Source: Kribbella qitaiheensis
GTDB lineage: Bacteria; Actinomycetota; Actinomycetes; Propionibacteriales; Kribbellaceae
Reading direction: 5' to 3'
Assembly: GCF_014217565.1 (NCBI RefSeq)
Contig: NZ_CP043661.1
Coordinates: 3,224,001-3,288,000, forward strand
Length of the DNA: 64,000 nt
The position numbers and the translations under genes were made by a program. This document shows, piece after piece, positions 39,060-47,664 of this stretch. Within the stretch, counting starts at the first letter, position 1, and each line of letters opens with the position of its first letter. The notes beneath the pieces are model-generated. The model was not told the origin of the DNA. It saw nothing but the letters and a program-made list of their open reading frames with translations, and made no database searches.

Positions 39060-40622
39060 GTGTCGGTCGAAATCGTGCTGGACGAAAACCTGGAGAAGTC
39101 GGGTTCTTATGTCGTGGCGGCGCTGCGGCTGTTCTCCGATTACGGCGACGCCGACGCGATCGTTTCCGGTCTGCGCCGGATCAGCTTCGCCGCCCTGCGC
39201 CGGCAGGTGCTCGACCTGGCCGCCGTGCTCCAGCAGCGCGGCATCGGCCGGGGCACCGGCGTGCTGGTGCTGGCCGGCAACACGATCGAGCTGCCGGCCC
39301 TGCAACTCGCGCTGCATCTGGTCGGCGCCCGGACGATGTGGATCGCGCCGATCGCCGGCCGCCGCGAGATCGAGGCGTTCGCCCGGCTGTCCGAGGCCGA
39401 CGTCTTCGTGTACGACGCCGGCACGAAGGCCGTGCTCGGGGAACGCCTCGCCGTGCAACTCGGCGTACCGGTGCATTGCCTGGGGCCGGGTGGGCTCGGG
39501 CCTGACCTGTTGGCTACGACGCCTGCCAAGCCGTTCCAGCCGGAGCCGGGCGACCTGGAGCCGGCCACCTGCCTGCAGACGAGCGGGACGACCGGGGAGC
39601 CCAAGCTGGTGCACCACCGGCAGGGGTTCTACGAGCAGATCCTGACGCTGGCCGCCGACTACCTAGCGGCCGGACTGCCGGTGCTCCGGCACCTGTCGCA
39701 CTCGCCGATGGCGTTCGCCAGCGGCCAGATCACCAGCTTCTTCAACCTGTTCATGGGCGGCGTGCTGTTCCTCGAGGATCAGTGGGACGCGGGTCGCGCG
39801 CTGACCACGATCGAGCGCGAGCGGATCAACTCGACGTACGTCTCACCGCCCCTGCTCTACCAACTCCTGGACCACCCGGACCTGCCGACCACCGACGTGA
39901 GCAGCCTGTTCATGCTCAACGTCGGTGCCGGTCCCGCGGCGCCCTCGCGGCTGCGGCAGGCGATCGAGCGGTTCGGCCCCGTACTGCGGATCGTCTACGG
40001 GCTGAGCGAGGTCATCGTGGTCACTGCCCAGCCCGGGCTGACCGAGGACCCGGAGTATCCGGAGCGACTGCGGTCGTCGGGAGCGCCGTACGGCGATGTC
40101 CGGGTGGAGATCCGCGACGCCGACGGCCACCGGCTGAAGCCGGGCGAGACCGGCGAGATCTACGCGACCAGCAAGCTGCGATTCGTCGGCTACTGGGGCC
40201 GCCCGGACCTCACCGAGCGAGCCATCGTCGACGGGTGGGTTCGCACGGGCGACCTGGGCTACCTGGACGCCGACGGCTACCTCTACGTCGTGGATCGGGT
40301 GCAGGACACGATCGTCACCGGGTCGAGCAACTGGAACGTCTACTGCCGGCCCATCGAGGACCTGCTGCAGGCGTATCCAGGCGTGCGGGCCGCTGCAGTG
40401 ATCGGCGTACCGGACGAGGCCTTCGGGGAGGTGCCGCACGCCTACGTGGTCCGCTACGACGGCGCTGTGGTCACCGCGCAGGAACTGCAGCGATCGGTTC
40501 GGGACGAGTTCAACGAGATGTGGACACCGCGCACTGTCGAGTTTCTGGACGAGCTGCCGCTGACGTCCGCGCACAAGGTCGACAAGGTAGCCCTGCGAGC
40601 CAGGTACGCGTCCCCGTCATGA
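39060..40622 (+). CDS. AMP-dependent acyl/aryl-CoA ligase-like enzyme (ligase 1)
   Basis: This 520-residue ANL-superfamily enzyme has the P-loop TSGTTGEPKLVHH, VYGLSEVIVVT (A5-like), the hinge VRTGDLGYLDADGYLYVVDR (A7-A8) and a C-terminal catalytic Lys in LTSAHKVDKVAL (A10). It lacks C and T domains and the typical NRPS A-domain core, and looks closest to aryl- or acyl-CoA/ACP ligases. It probably activates a carboxylic acid as an adenylate for transfer to CoA or one of the cluster ACPs. The start is the GTG at 39060. MFS 1 and SGNH 2 follow within 8 bases or by overlap. Confidence 0.82.
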   Translation: MSVEIVLDENLEKSGSYVVAALRLFSDYGDADAIVSGLRRISFAALRRQVLDLAAVLQQRGIGRGTGVLVLAGNTIELPALQLALHLVGARTMWIAPIAGRREIEAFARLSEADVFVYDAGTKAVLGERLAVQLGVPVHCLGPGGLGPDLLATTPAKPFQPEPGDLEPATCLQTSGTTGEPKLVHHRQGFYEQILTLAADYLAAGLPVLRHLSHSPMAFASGQITSFFNLFMGGVLFLEDQWDAGRALTTIERERINSTYVSPPLLYQLLDHPDLPTTDVSSLFMLNVGAGPAAPSRLRQAIERFGPVLRIVYGLSEVIVVTAQPGLTEDPEYPERLRSSGAPYGDVRVEIRDADGHRLKPGETGEIYATSKLRFVGYWGRPDLTERAIVDGWVRTGDLGYLDADGYLYVVDRVQDTIVTGSSNWNVYCRPIEDLLQAYPGVRAAAVIGVPDEAFGEVPHAYVVRYDGAVVTAQELQRSVRDEFNEMWTPRTVEFLDELPLTSAHKVDKVALRARYASPS

Positions 40623-40629
40623 GCCGGTC

Positions 40630-41865
40630 ATGAGCCGCAAGACCGGACTGATCGCGCTGTTCACGGCGGACGTGCTGTCCGTCCTGGGCGATCGCGTGTC
40701 GATGGTGGCGATCCCCTGGCTCGTCCTGATCACCACCGGCAGCCCAGCCAAGATGGGCCTCGTCGCAGGCGCGGAGATGCTCCCGTACGTCGTGTCGGGG
40801 GTGCTTGCCGCGCCACTGGCCGACCGGTTCGGGTTACGCCGTACGTCGATCGTCACCGACCTCGGCAGCGCGGTGGCGATGGCTGTGATCGTGATGTCGC
40901 CTGGCTCGTCGTTCGCCGGGTTGTGCCTCCTGGTCGCCGTCGCGGGCGCGCTGCGTGGGCTGGGCGACCGGGTCAAGCACGTGATGCTCAAACCGATGGC
41001 CGACGCGGCCGGCGTGAAGATGATCCGGGTCACCTCGTCGTACGAGGGGTTCACCCGGACCGCCACGCTGATCGGGGCGCCGCTGGGCGGGCTGCTGATC
41101 AGCTGGATCGGGCCGAACAAGGCGATCACCGTGGATGCGATCTCGTTCCTGGTCTGCGCCGCGCTGATCGGTCTGCTGGTCCGGCTGCCACCGGCCGCGT
41201 CAGACGAGCCGGTGCCGGTTCGCGAGCCGTACTTCCGGGCGCTGCGAGGCGGGTTCGACTACATCCGCAAGGACCAGTTGCTGCTCGGGATGATCGTGAT
41301 GATCTTCTTCCTGAACGTCTTCAACCAGGCCAGTACGGCGGTCTTCGTGCCGCTCTGGGTCGAGCAGGTGCTCAAGTCCCCGGCAGCGCTCGGACTGCTG
41401 TTCGGCGGGTTCGCCGCAGGCGCGCTGCTAGGCAACGTGATCTTCACCGTGCTCGGGCCGCGACTGCCGCAGTACGGGTCGTTCGTGATCGGCGCTGCCG
41501 TCGGTGGGGCGCCTCGGCTGTTCACGCTCGGGCTGTCGCACCACCTGTGGCTGGTGGTCACGGTGAGCTTCTGCTGTGGGGTGGCCAACGCTGCGGTCAA
41601 CCCGGTGATGGGCGTGACCCTGTACGAGCGGGTGCCTGCTGCGCTGCAGACCAGGGTGTTCGGAGTGACCGGGGCGATCGCCTTCATAGGCATCCCGATC
41701 GGCGGGGTGCTCGCGGGGTGGGGAGCGGCCACCTTCGGGCTGCGGCCGGCGGTGATCGCCTCTGGGGTGATCCTGCTGCTGGTGACGCTCGTGCCGGTCT
41801 ACCGGCTGTGGAAGCGCCCAGTTGAGCTGGAGCACTACGCGTCGACGCCTGAGGAGGCGGCATGA
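40630..41865 (+). CDS. MFS exporter 1
   Basis: This 411-residue MFS protein with about 12 membrane helices starts LIALFTADVLSVLGDRVSMVAIPWLVL and has the TM2-3 loop LADRFGLRRTS, as in macrolide-efflux-like (MFS_3) drug exporters. It is a close paralogue of MFS 2 at 45417. A role in exporting the cluster's product, and so in self-protection, is inferred. It is followed by SGNH hydrolase 2 with an ATGA overlap. Confidence 0.85.
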   Translation: MSRKTGLIALFTADVLSVLGDRVSMVAIPWLVLITTGSPAKMGLVAGAEMLPYVVSGVLAAPLADRFGLRRTSIVTDLGSAVAMAVIVMSPGSSFAGLCLLVAVAGALRGLGDRVKHVMLKPMADAAGVKMIRVTSSYEGFTRTATLIGAPLGGLLISWIGPNKAITVDAISFLVCAALIGLLVRLPPAASDEPVPVREPYFRALRGGFDYIRKDQLLLGMIVMIFFLNVFNQASTAVFVPLWVEQVLKSPAALGLLFGGFAAGALLGNVIFTVLGPRLPQYGSFVIGAAVGGAPRLFTLGLSHHLWLVVTVSFCCGVANAAVNPVMGVTLYERVPAALQTRVFGVTGAIAFIGIPIGGVLAGWGAATFGLRPAVIASGVILLLVTLVPVYRLWKRPVELEHYASTPEEAA

Positions 41866-42530
41866 CAACCGAGGCCACCGACGAGTACTGCCTCGCCGAG
41901 GGCGAGTCCGCCAAGCTGCTGACGGGTCACCCGTGGCGGCGGTTCGTAGTACTGGGTGACAGCGTCGCGGAGGGCCTGTGCGAGCCAGTGCCCGGCTACA
42001 GCGAGCTGCAGTGGGCCGACCGGATGGCCTTCGAGCTGCGGTCCGCCGCGCCCGCCTTGGACTACCTCAACCTGGGCGTCAGCGGGCTGCGCGCCCACGA
42101 GATCCGCGCTGGTCAGCTGGAGCATGCGCTGGCCTTCCGCCCGGACCTGGCGCTGGTCGTAGGCGGCGGAAACGACGCCTTCAGCGCCCGCTACTCCCCG
42201 GACGCAGTAGATGCCGAGCTGAGCGCCATGGTGAGTGCGCTGCAGGCGGCCGGGGCCGACGTCATCACCCTGGGCATGTTCGACGTCTCCTACTCCCCCG
42301 CCATCGTCGAGTGGCTCCGCCCGGGCCTGCGGGAGCGCATGGGCCGCCTGGCTGAGCGCACCCGTCTCATGTCCGAGCGCCTCAACACCATCCACGTCCA
42401 CCTGACCGACCACCCCCTCTCCACCGACCCAGGCCTCTACAGCGCCGACGGCCGCCACGGCAACGCCCGCAGCGACGCCATCGCCGCCGCGGTCACCCTC
42501 CGCCGCCTGGGCTCGCATCTCGGCAGGTAA
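41862..42530 (+). CDS. SGNH/GDSL hydrolase 2 (cytosolic)
   Basis: This 222-residue SGNH hydrolase has block I VVLGDSVAEGLCEP (Ser nucleophile), block II Gly in LGVSGLRAHE, block III VVGGGNDAFS (Asn) and a block V-like SADGRHGNARSD with the His. There is no signal peptide, unlike SGNH hydrolase 1. It could hydrolyse or transfer an acyl group on a pathway intermediate. It is coupled to MFS 1 by a four-base overlap. Confidence 0.82.
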   Translation: MTTEATDEYCLAEGESAKLLTGHPWRRFVVLGDSVAEGLCEPVPGYSELQWADRMAFELRSAAPALDYLNLGVSGLRAHEIRAGQLEHALAFRPDLALVVGGGNDAFSARYSPDAVDAELSAMVSALQAAGADVITLGMFDVSYSPAIVEWLRPGLRERMGRLAERTRLMSERLNTIHVHLTDHPLSTDPGLYSADGRHGNARSDAIAAAVTLRRLGSHLGR

Positions 42531-42567
42531 TCCCCCCACCCGGGCGCTCCTGCGTCGGCGAGACGCA

Positions 42568-43248
42568 CTACCGCTCCACGATCAGGCCCGCCTTCAGCGC
42601 GATCTCCTCTACGTCTCGTGGGGTGCCGGTGAAGATGGTGTGGGCGTGTTCGGTGACCAGGTCTACCGGCCAGTTCCACCAGGCGGCGCGGAGGAGGCGG
42701 GCTACGTCTTCCTCCGGGTAGCGAAGCTTGAGGATGCGGCCCGGGTTGCCACCAACGACCGCGTACGGCGGGACGTCGGTGGTGACGACCGCGCCGGTGG
42801 CGATGATGGCGCCGTCGCCGATCGTCACGCCGGGCATGACCGTGACGCCGTAGCCGATCCAGACGTCGTTGCCGACCACCGTGTCGCCCTTGCGGGGGGC
42901 GCCGAGGGCAGGCTCCAGCGTCCGCTCGGCCCACTCGCCGCCGAAGATGAAGAACGGGTACGCCGAGACGCCGACCAGGGGGTGGTTGGCCGAGGACAGC
43001 AGGAAGGTGGCCTTGGCGGCGATCGGGCAGTACTTGCCGATGATCAGCTTCTCCGGGCCGAACGGATAAAGCACATTGTTCCGCTCGAAACCGGCCGCAT
43101 CGTCCGGATCGTCGTAATAGGTGAATTCCCCGATTTGGACATAGGGAACCGTAATAAGGGGTTTCAGGAATACAGTGCGCCGCCGATCACTGAATGGGTA
43201 GATGACATTTGGGTTTGGCGCACTCGACACTGGCTGCTCCTTGGTCAT
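42568..43248 (-). CDS. CatB/Vat-like hexapeptide-repeat acetyltransferase
   Basis: This 226-residue left-handed beta-helix acetyltransferase of the xenobiotic (XAT) group begins NPNVIYPFSDRRRTVFLKP, with the catalytic-region SSANHPLVGVSAYPF containing the His. Hexapeptide runs (VVGNDVWIGYGVTVMPGVTIGDGAIIATGAVVT) follow. CatB and Vat enzymes acetylate chloramphenicol or streptogramin A, but most genomic members have unknown acceptors. Inside the cluster it could acetylate the product for self-resistance or tailoring. It is transcribed alone, opposite to its neighbours. Confidence 0.85.
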   Translation of the reverse strand: MTKEQPVSSAPNPNVIYPFSDRRRTVFLKPLITVPYVQIGEFTYYDDPDDAAGFERNNVLYPFGPEKLIIGKYCPIAAKATFLLSSANHPLVGVSAYPFFIFGGEWAERTLEPALGAPRKGDTVVGNDVWIGYGVTVMPGVTIGDGAIIATGAVVTTDVPPYAVVGGNPGRILKLRYPEEDVARLLRAAWWNWPVDLVTEHAHTIFTGTPRDVEEIALKAGLIVER

Positions 43249-43322
43249 GGGGATCCCCTGATGGAGTTTTCCGAACCTTTTGAACACTGCCGAAAAGGCG
43301 TGACTTCGTCTACAGTCCGGCC

Positions 43323-44024
43323 ATGGCTGACAACGACGCGATCCTGATCTCCGGCGCCTCGGGCTGCATCGGCAGCACCCTGGCCCGGCTGCTGCACGCC
43401 GACGGCCGCGCCCTGGTCCTGTTCGGGCGCAACCGCGAGAGCCTCGACAAGCTCGCCGTCGAGCTGCCGGGCGCCGAGGTGCTGGTCGGCGACATCGGCC
43501 ACGCCGACACCCTGGCGGGGACGACGACCTTCCCGGAGCGCCTGGCCGGCGTGGTCCACGCGGCCGGCATCTGCGAGGGCCGCCCGTTCGCCGACAGCGA
43601 CCCGGCGATCATCCGCGAGCACCTCGAGGTGAACCTGGTCGGCCCGTCCGAGCTGACCCGGCTGGCCCTCCCCGCGCTCCGGGCCGGCCGTGGCAGCGTC
43701 GTACTGGTCAACTCGCTCGTCGGTCTCTACCCGTGGCCGGGCTGGATCGGCTACGCGATGAGCAAGTACGGGCTGCGCGCGTTCGCCGAGACGCTCCGGC
43801 TGGAGGAGTTCGACAAGGGCGTCCGGGTGACCAGCATCTTCGCCAGCCGGGTGGCGACCCCGCTGCAGGCGAAGGTGCACGCCCAGGAGGGCAAGGAGTA
43901 CGTGCCGGACGAGTGGGTACAGCCCGAGACCATGGCCCGGACCATCCGCACCGTGCTGGACACCCCGCGCGACGCGGAGCTGAAGGACATCACCCTGATG
44001 CATCAGCACTACCCCCGGCCGTGA
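43323..44024 (+). CDS. Short-chain dehydrogenase/reductase
   Basis: This 233-residue classical SDR has the cofactor loop ILISGASGCIGSTLARLL, VNLVGPSEL, and the active-site YAMSKYGLRAFAETL with Tyr and Lys; the catalytic Ser lies in VLVNSLVGLYPW. It could reduce a beta-keto group or oxidise an alcohol. No other ketoreductase is present in the cluster, so it is the only visible KR candidate for the ketosynthase/ACP system. Its 3' end overlaps P450 copy 3 by 35 bases tail to tail. Confidence 0.85.
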   Translation: MADNDAILISGASGCIGSTLARLLHADGRALVLFGRNRESLDKLAVELPGAEVLVGDIGHADTLAGTTTFPERLAGVVHAAGICEGRPFADSDPAIIREHLEVNLVGPSELTRLALPALRAGRGSVVLVNSLVGLYPWPGWIGYAMSKYGLRAFAETLRLEEFDKGVRVTSIFASRVATPLQAKVHAQEGKEYVPDEWVQPETMARTIRTVLDTPRDAELKDITLMHQHYPRP

Positions 44025-45265
44025 CCAACACTGGGTCGGCCACGGTGACCGGCAAGGACTTGTAGCCGCGCAGGATGAACTGGTCGGTGCGGACCGGCTC
44101 GCTGCCGAGCGCCAGCTGCGGGAACCGCTCCATCACCATCGGCAACGCCAGCTGCGCCTCGGTCCGGGCCAGCGCTGCCCCCAGGCAGTAGTGCGCGCCA
44201 GCTCCGAAACTGATCGGCTGGTTGTCCGGCCGGGTCGGGTCGAACCGGTCCGGCTCGCTGAACCGCCGCGGATCCCTGTTCGCCGCTCCAGTCAGTACTG
44301 CGACCAGCTGCCCCTCCTTCAGCGGTACGCCGAGGAACTCGGTGTCCTTGCCCGCCACCCGGATGAACACGTGCGCGGGAGTGTCGTACCGAAGCACCTC
44401 CTCGACGTACGCCGCCGGGTCGGCCAGCAGCTGCGAATGCCCCTCGGACAGCAGCAGCGGCATCGCGTTGCCGAACAGGTGGATCGTCGTACTGAAGCTC
44501 GCGTTGAAGAGGACCAGCAGGTTGCCGACCAGCTCCAGGTCGGTGACCTGGTGCGTGCCATCGTCGATCGCCTTGGTCAGATCGCTGATCAGGTCCTGCT
44601 CGGGCTTGGCCCGGCGCTGCGCGATCAGATCCAGGTAGTACGTCGTGATGTCGGTGGCCGCCTTGTCGGCGGCGGCGAGCACCTCGGGCCCCTTGCGGCG
44701 GAAGTCCAGCCAGTCGTTGATCACGTCGACCTGGGAGCGGAACCAGCTGATGTCGTCGTCGGGCAGCCCGAGCAGCCGGCCGACGACCCGGGCCGGCAGC
44801 AGATAGGCGAACTCGGCCATGTAGTCGACCTCGGCGCCGCCTGCCCCCGCCAGCTCGATCCGGTCCAGCAGCTCGGACGCGATCGCGATCACGTCGGGCT
44901 CCATCTCCTGCACCCGGCGGGGCGTGAACACCTTGCGGAACAGCGCCCGCATCCGGGCCGTGCCGGTCGCCGTTGCTGAACATCATCGAGTTCATCAACG
45001 TGATCAGGACCGGGTGCTCGCGCCAGGTCGGGCTCATCGGCTCCAGCCGGAGCGCGTCGTGCACCTCGAAGGTCGCGTCCCGCATGATCTGGTCCACGGC
45101 CCGGTACCCGAAGGCGGCAGCGGAGTACGGCAGCTTGCCCGCGGTCAGTGCGCTCGCCTCCCCCAGCCCGTGCAGGTCGGCGTACAGCGGATACGGGTCG
45201 AGCCCCCCGCCACCGGCCGCCAGTGCCCCCACGATGCGGTCCGTCTCCGAAGTGATCTCCGACAT
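43990..45265 (-). pseudogene. Cytochrome P450 (copy 3), one frame slip near 44960
   Basis: The N-terminal 100 residues (start MSEITSETDRIVGAL) and the rest lie in two frames. Removing one base from GGCCCGG gives RHGRMRALFRKVFTPRRV, which matches the helix C of P450 copies 1 and 2, and a 424-residue protein. The heme loop is FGAGAHYCLGAALAR and the I-helix LLVLFNASFSTTIHLFGN, again without the usual acid. The start at 45265 is supported by GGAGG seven bases upstream. Sequencing error is the simpler reading. It has a longer C-terminus than its siblings. Confidence 0.8.
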
Positions 45266-45357
45266 ATCTCCCCCTCCTGAAAACCCTTTTTCAGGGCATG
45301 GCAAAACACCTGGTCCGCTTTGACCGAATTTCCATCGAAGTCCCCGCCGGAGCACTT

Positions 45358-45376
45358 ACACGGACGTTTTCCGTGT
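45358..45376. promoter_or_regulatory. Inverted repeat in the divergent P450-3 / MFS-2 promoter region
   Basis: ACACGGA and TCCGTGT are separated by five bases, about 40 bases upstream of MFS 2 and 93 upstream of P450 copy 3. A second, shorter repeat (CCTGAAAA / TTTTCAGG at 45276-45295) covers the P450 leader. Both could be operators; no cognate regulator is in the window. Confidence 0.35.
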
Positions 45377-45416
45377 CGTACTGTGTGTCCCGGAGGCGGT
45401 CTCGGAGGACAAGGGG

Positions 45417-46685
45417 GTGACCATGCCGGAGCAGGCCCGCGGTAAACGACTGGGTCTTTACGCATTGCTCACCGCCGATGTGTTTTCGACCTTCGGCAGC
45501 AGGTTCTCCCTGGTAGCCATTCCCTGGCTGGTTCTGATCAGTACCGGAAGTGCCGCGAAAATGGGCTTGGTGGCCGCGTCGGAAATGATTCCGTATCTGT
45601 TGACGAGCGTCCTTGCGGCGCCGATCGCGGACCGGTTCGGCATGCGCCGTACGTCGGTCTGCTGTGATCTCGGGTCGGCCGTCGCGATGGCCCTGGTGGC
45701 CGCGATCGGCCAGCTCGGCTTCGTCCACCTCTGCCTGCTGATCGCGGTCAGCGGCGGCCTGCGCGGCGTCAGCGACCGCACCAAACACGTCCTGCTGCGA
45801 CCCACCACAGCCGAGTCCGGCATCCCGATGTTGCGTGTGACCAGCGCATACGAGGCGATGAACCGCACCTCGGGACTGATCGGCGGCCCACTGGCCGGCG
45901 TCTTGGTGGCGACCATCGGGCCGCACCACACGATCTGGCTGGACGCCGGCACGTACGGCGTCGCGGCACTGCTGGTCGGCCTGCTGGTCAACCCGGCACC
46001 CGAGCCGGAAGTGGACACACCGGTCAAGGAACCGTACTGGCGGGCACTGCGTGGCGGGTTCGCGTTCCTGAAATCGGACCGCATTCTCCTGGGCATGCTC
46101 GGCATGTTGTTCATGGTCAATTTCTTCCAATACGCGAACGGCGTGGTGCTGCTACCACTGTGGGTTCGCGAGGAATTCGGATCGGCGACCGGGCTCGGCT
46201 GGATCATGGGGGTTTTCGCGGCCGGTTCATTACTCGGGAACGTGCTTTTCACGATCTTCGCGACCAAGATTCCGCAAATGCTTTCGTTCTTCGTCGGAGC
46301 GGCGATCGGCGGTGCCCCGAAGATTCTCGTCCTCGGCCTGACCGGCAATCTCACCGTCGTCCTGGTGGTGACATTCTTCGCGGGCCTCGGAATGGCCGGC
46401 GTGAATCCGGTCGTCGGCGCGGTGCTGTACGAACGGATCCCGGTCGAACTGCAGACCCGCGTGTTCGGCGTGGTCGGCGCGGTCGCGGTCGCGGGCATCC
46501 CGCTGGGCAGCGCGCTGACCGGCGCCTCGGTAGCCGGCATCGGGCTCCGGCCCACCATCATGATCTCGGCCCTGGTGCTGCTGGCGGCCACCGTGATCCC
46601 GTTGGCCGGCCACCTCCGCGGCATCACCAGGCGCACCGCAAGTGAGCAGCAACCGACCCCCGCAGCGCAATCGACAGGAGAGTAA
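45417..46685 (+). CDS. MFS exporter 2
   Basis: This 422-residue MFS transporter is paralogous to MFS 1: LYALLTADVFSTFGSRFSLVAIPWLVLISTGSAAKMGLVA aligns almost residue by residue with the first exporter, as does the GALxGGFxF central region. About 12 membrane helices. GTG at 45417 with GGAGG eight bases upstream is chosen; an ATG six bases later is possible. The middle of the gene uses more A/T-ending codons than its neighbours. It ends two bases before the methyltransferase gene. Confidence 0.85.
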   Translation: MTMPEQARGKRLGLYALLTADVFSTFGSRFSLVAIPWLVLISTGSAAKMGLVAASEMIPYLLTSVLAAPIADRFGMRRTSVCCDLGSAVAMALVAAIGQLGFVHLCLLIAVSGGLRGVSDRTKHVLLRPTTAESGIPMLRVTSAYEAMNRTSGLIGGPLAGVLVATIGPHHTIWLDAGTYGVAALLVGLLVNPAPEPEVDTPVKEPYWRALRGGFAFLKSDRILLGMLGMLFMVNFFQYANGVVLLPLWVREEFGSATGLGWIMGVFAAGSLLGNVLFTIFATKIPQMLSFFVGAAIGGAPKILVLGLTGNLTVVLVVTFFAGLGMAGVNPVVGAVLYERIPVELQTRVFGVVGAVAVAGIPLGSALTGASVAGIGLRPTIMISALVLLAATVIPLAGHLRGITRRTASEQQPTPAAQSTGE

Positions 46686-46687
46686 GG

Positions 46688-47662
46688 ATGACCGACCCAC
46701 TGGGGCCCGCCGAACTGGCGGCGATGTCCGACCTGATCCCACCGATGGCCCTCCGCGCCGCCGCGACCCTGCGGCTGGCAGATCTGCTCGCCTCCGGCCC
46801 GGTGGAGCTGCGAACCCTCGCCGACAAGGCCGGAGTCGACGAGGAGTCGCTCGGCCGGCTGATGCGCTACCTGGTCGCCCGCGGCATCTTCGCCAGCGAG
46901 GAAGGCGGGTACGCACTGGGCGAGTCCGGTCGCTGGCTGCTCGACGACGCACCCAGCGGCCTGCGTCGCTGGCTCGACCTGGACGGCTTCGGCGGCCACA
47001 TGGACCGTGCCTTCATCGAGCTGCTCGGCACCGTCCGCGCCGGCGGACCGGTTGCTGCCGGCAACAAGACGAGTCTCGAGCCCAAGGCCGCCGCGTCGTA
47101 CGACGAGTTGATGGAGATCCGCGCGGTCCAGGAGGCACCGCTGCTCGCGACCGCGCTCGACTGGTCCCGCTTCGAGCATGTCGTCGACGTCGGCGGCGGC
47201 ACCGGAGCGCAGCTGGTCGGCCTCCTCACCACGCTCCCGTCCCTGCGCGGCACTCTGGTAGACCTGCCCGTCAGCGCGCCCGCCGCGCTGGAGCGGTTCC
47301 GTACCCACGGCCTCGCCGAGCGCTGCGAAGTACTGGCCGGTGATCTGTTCGAGCTCGACCTGCCCAGCGCGGACGTCTTCGTGTTCCGCTACCTGCTGCA
47401 CTCGTTCGAGGACGACGCCGCCGCCAGGGCACTGCGCCAAGCGGCCCAAGCGCTCAGGCCCGGTGGCTCCGTGCTGGTGATCGAGTCCGCCGAGACCGCG
47501 CCGGTCGCCTTCGCCTCGATGGACCTGCTGATGCTCGTCCTCGGCCACGGCCGGGAGCGGACCCTCACCGAGTACGACGCGTTGGCGGCCTCCGCCGGTC
47601 TCACCCGGACCGCGGTCCACCAGCCGGCGATCGGGCCGCGGGTGCTCGAATACACCTTCTGA
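46688..47662 (+). CDS. SAM-dependent O-methyltransferase (acetylserotonin/hydroxyindole O-MT family)
   Basis: This 324-residue plant-type O-methyltransferase has an N-terminal winged-helix dimerisation domain (MALRAAATLRLADLLASGPVELRTLADKAG) and a Rossmann domain with motif I VVDVGGGTGAQLVGLL and VLAGDLFE. The catalytic His is in FRYLLHSFEDD, where Ser follows in place of the usual Asp. Such enzymes methylate hydroxyls on aromatic or polyketide natural products; the phenol of a hydroxyphenylglycine unit is a possible target. It follows MFS 2 in the same short operon. Confidence 0.88.
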   Translation: MTDPLGPAELAAMSDLIPPMALRAAATLRLADLLASGPVELRTLADKAGVDEESLGRLMRYLVARGIFASEEGGYALGESGRWLLDDAPSGLRRWLDLDGFGGHMDRAFIELLGTVRAGGPVAAGNKTSLEPKAAASYDELMEIRAVQEAPLLATALDWSRFEHVVDVGGGTGAQLVGLLTTLPSLRGTLVDLPVSAPAALERFRTHGLAERCEVLAGDLFELDLPSADVFVFRYLLHSFEDDAAARALRQAAQALRPGGSVLVIESAETAPVAFASMDLLMLVLGHGRERTLTEYDALAASAGLTRTAVHQPAIGPRVLEYTF

Positions 47663-47664
47663 CA

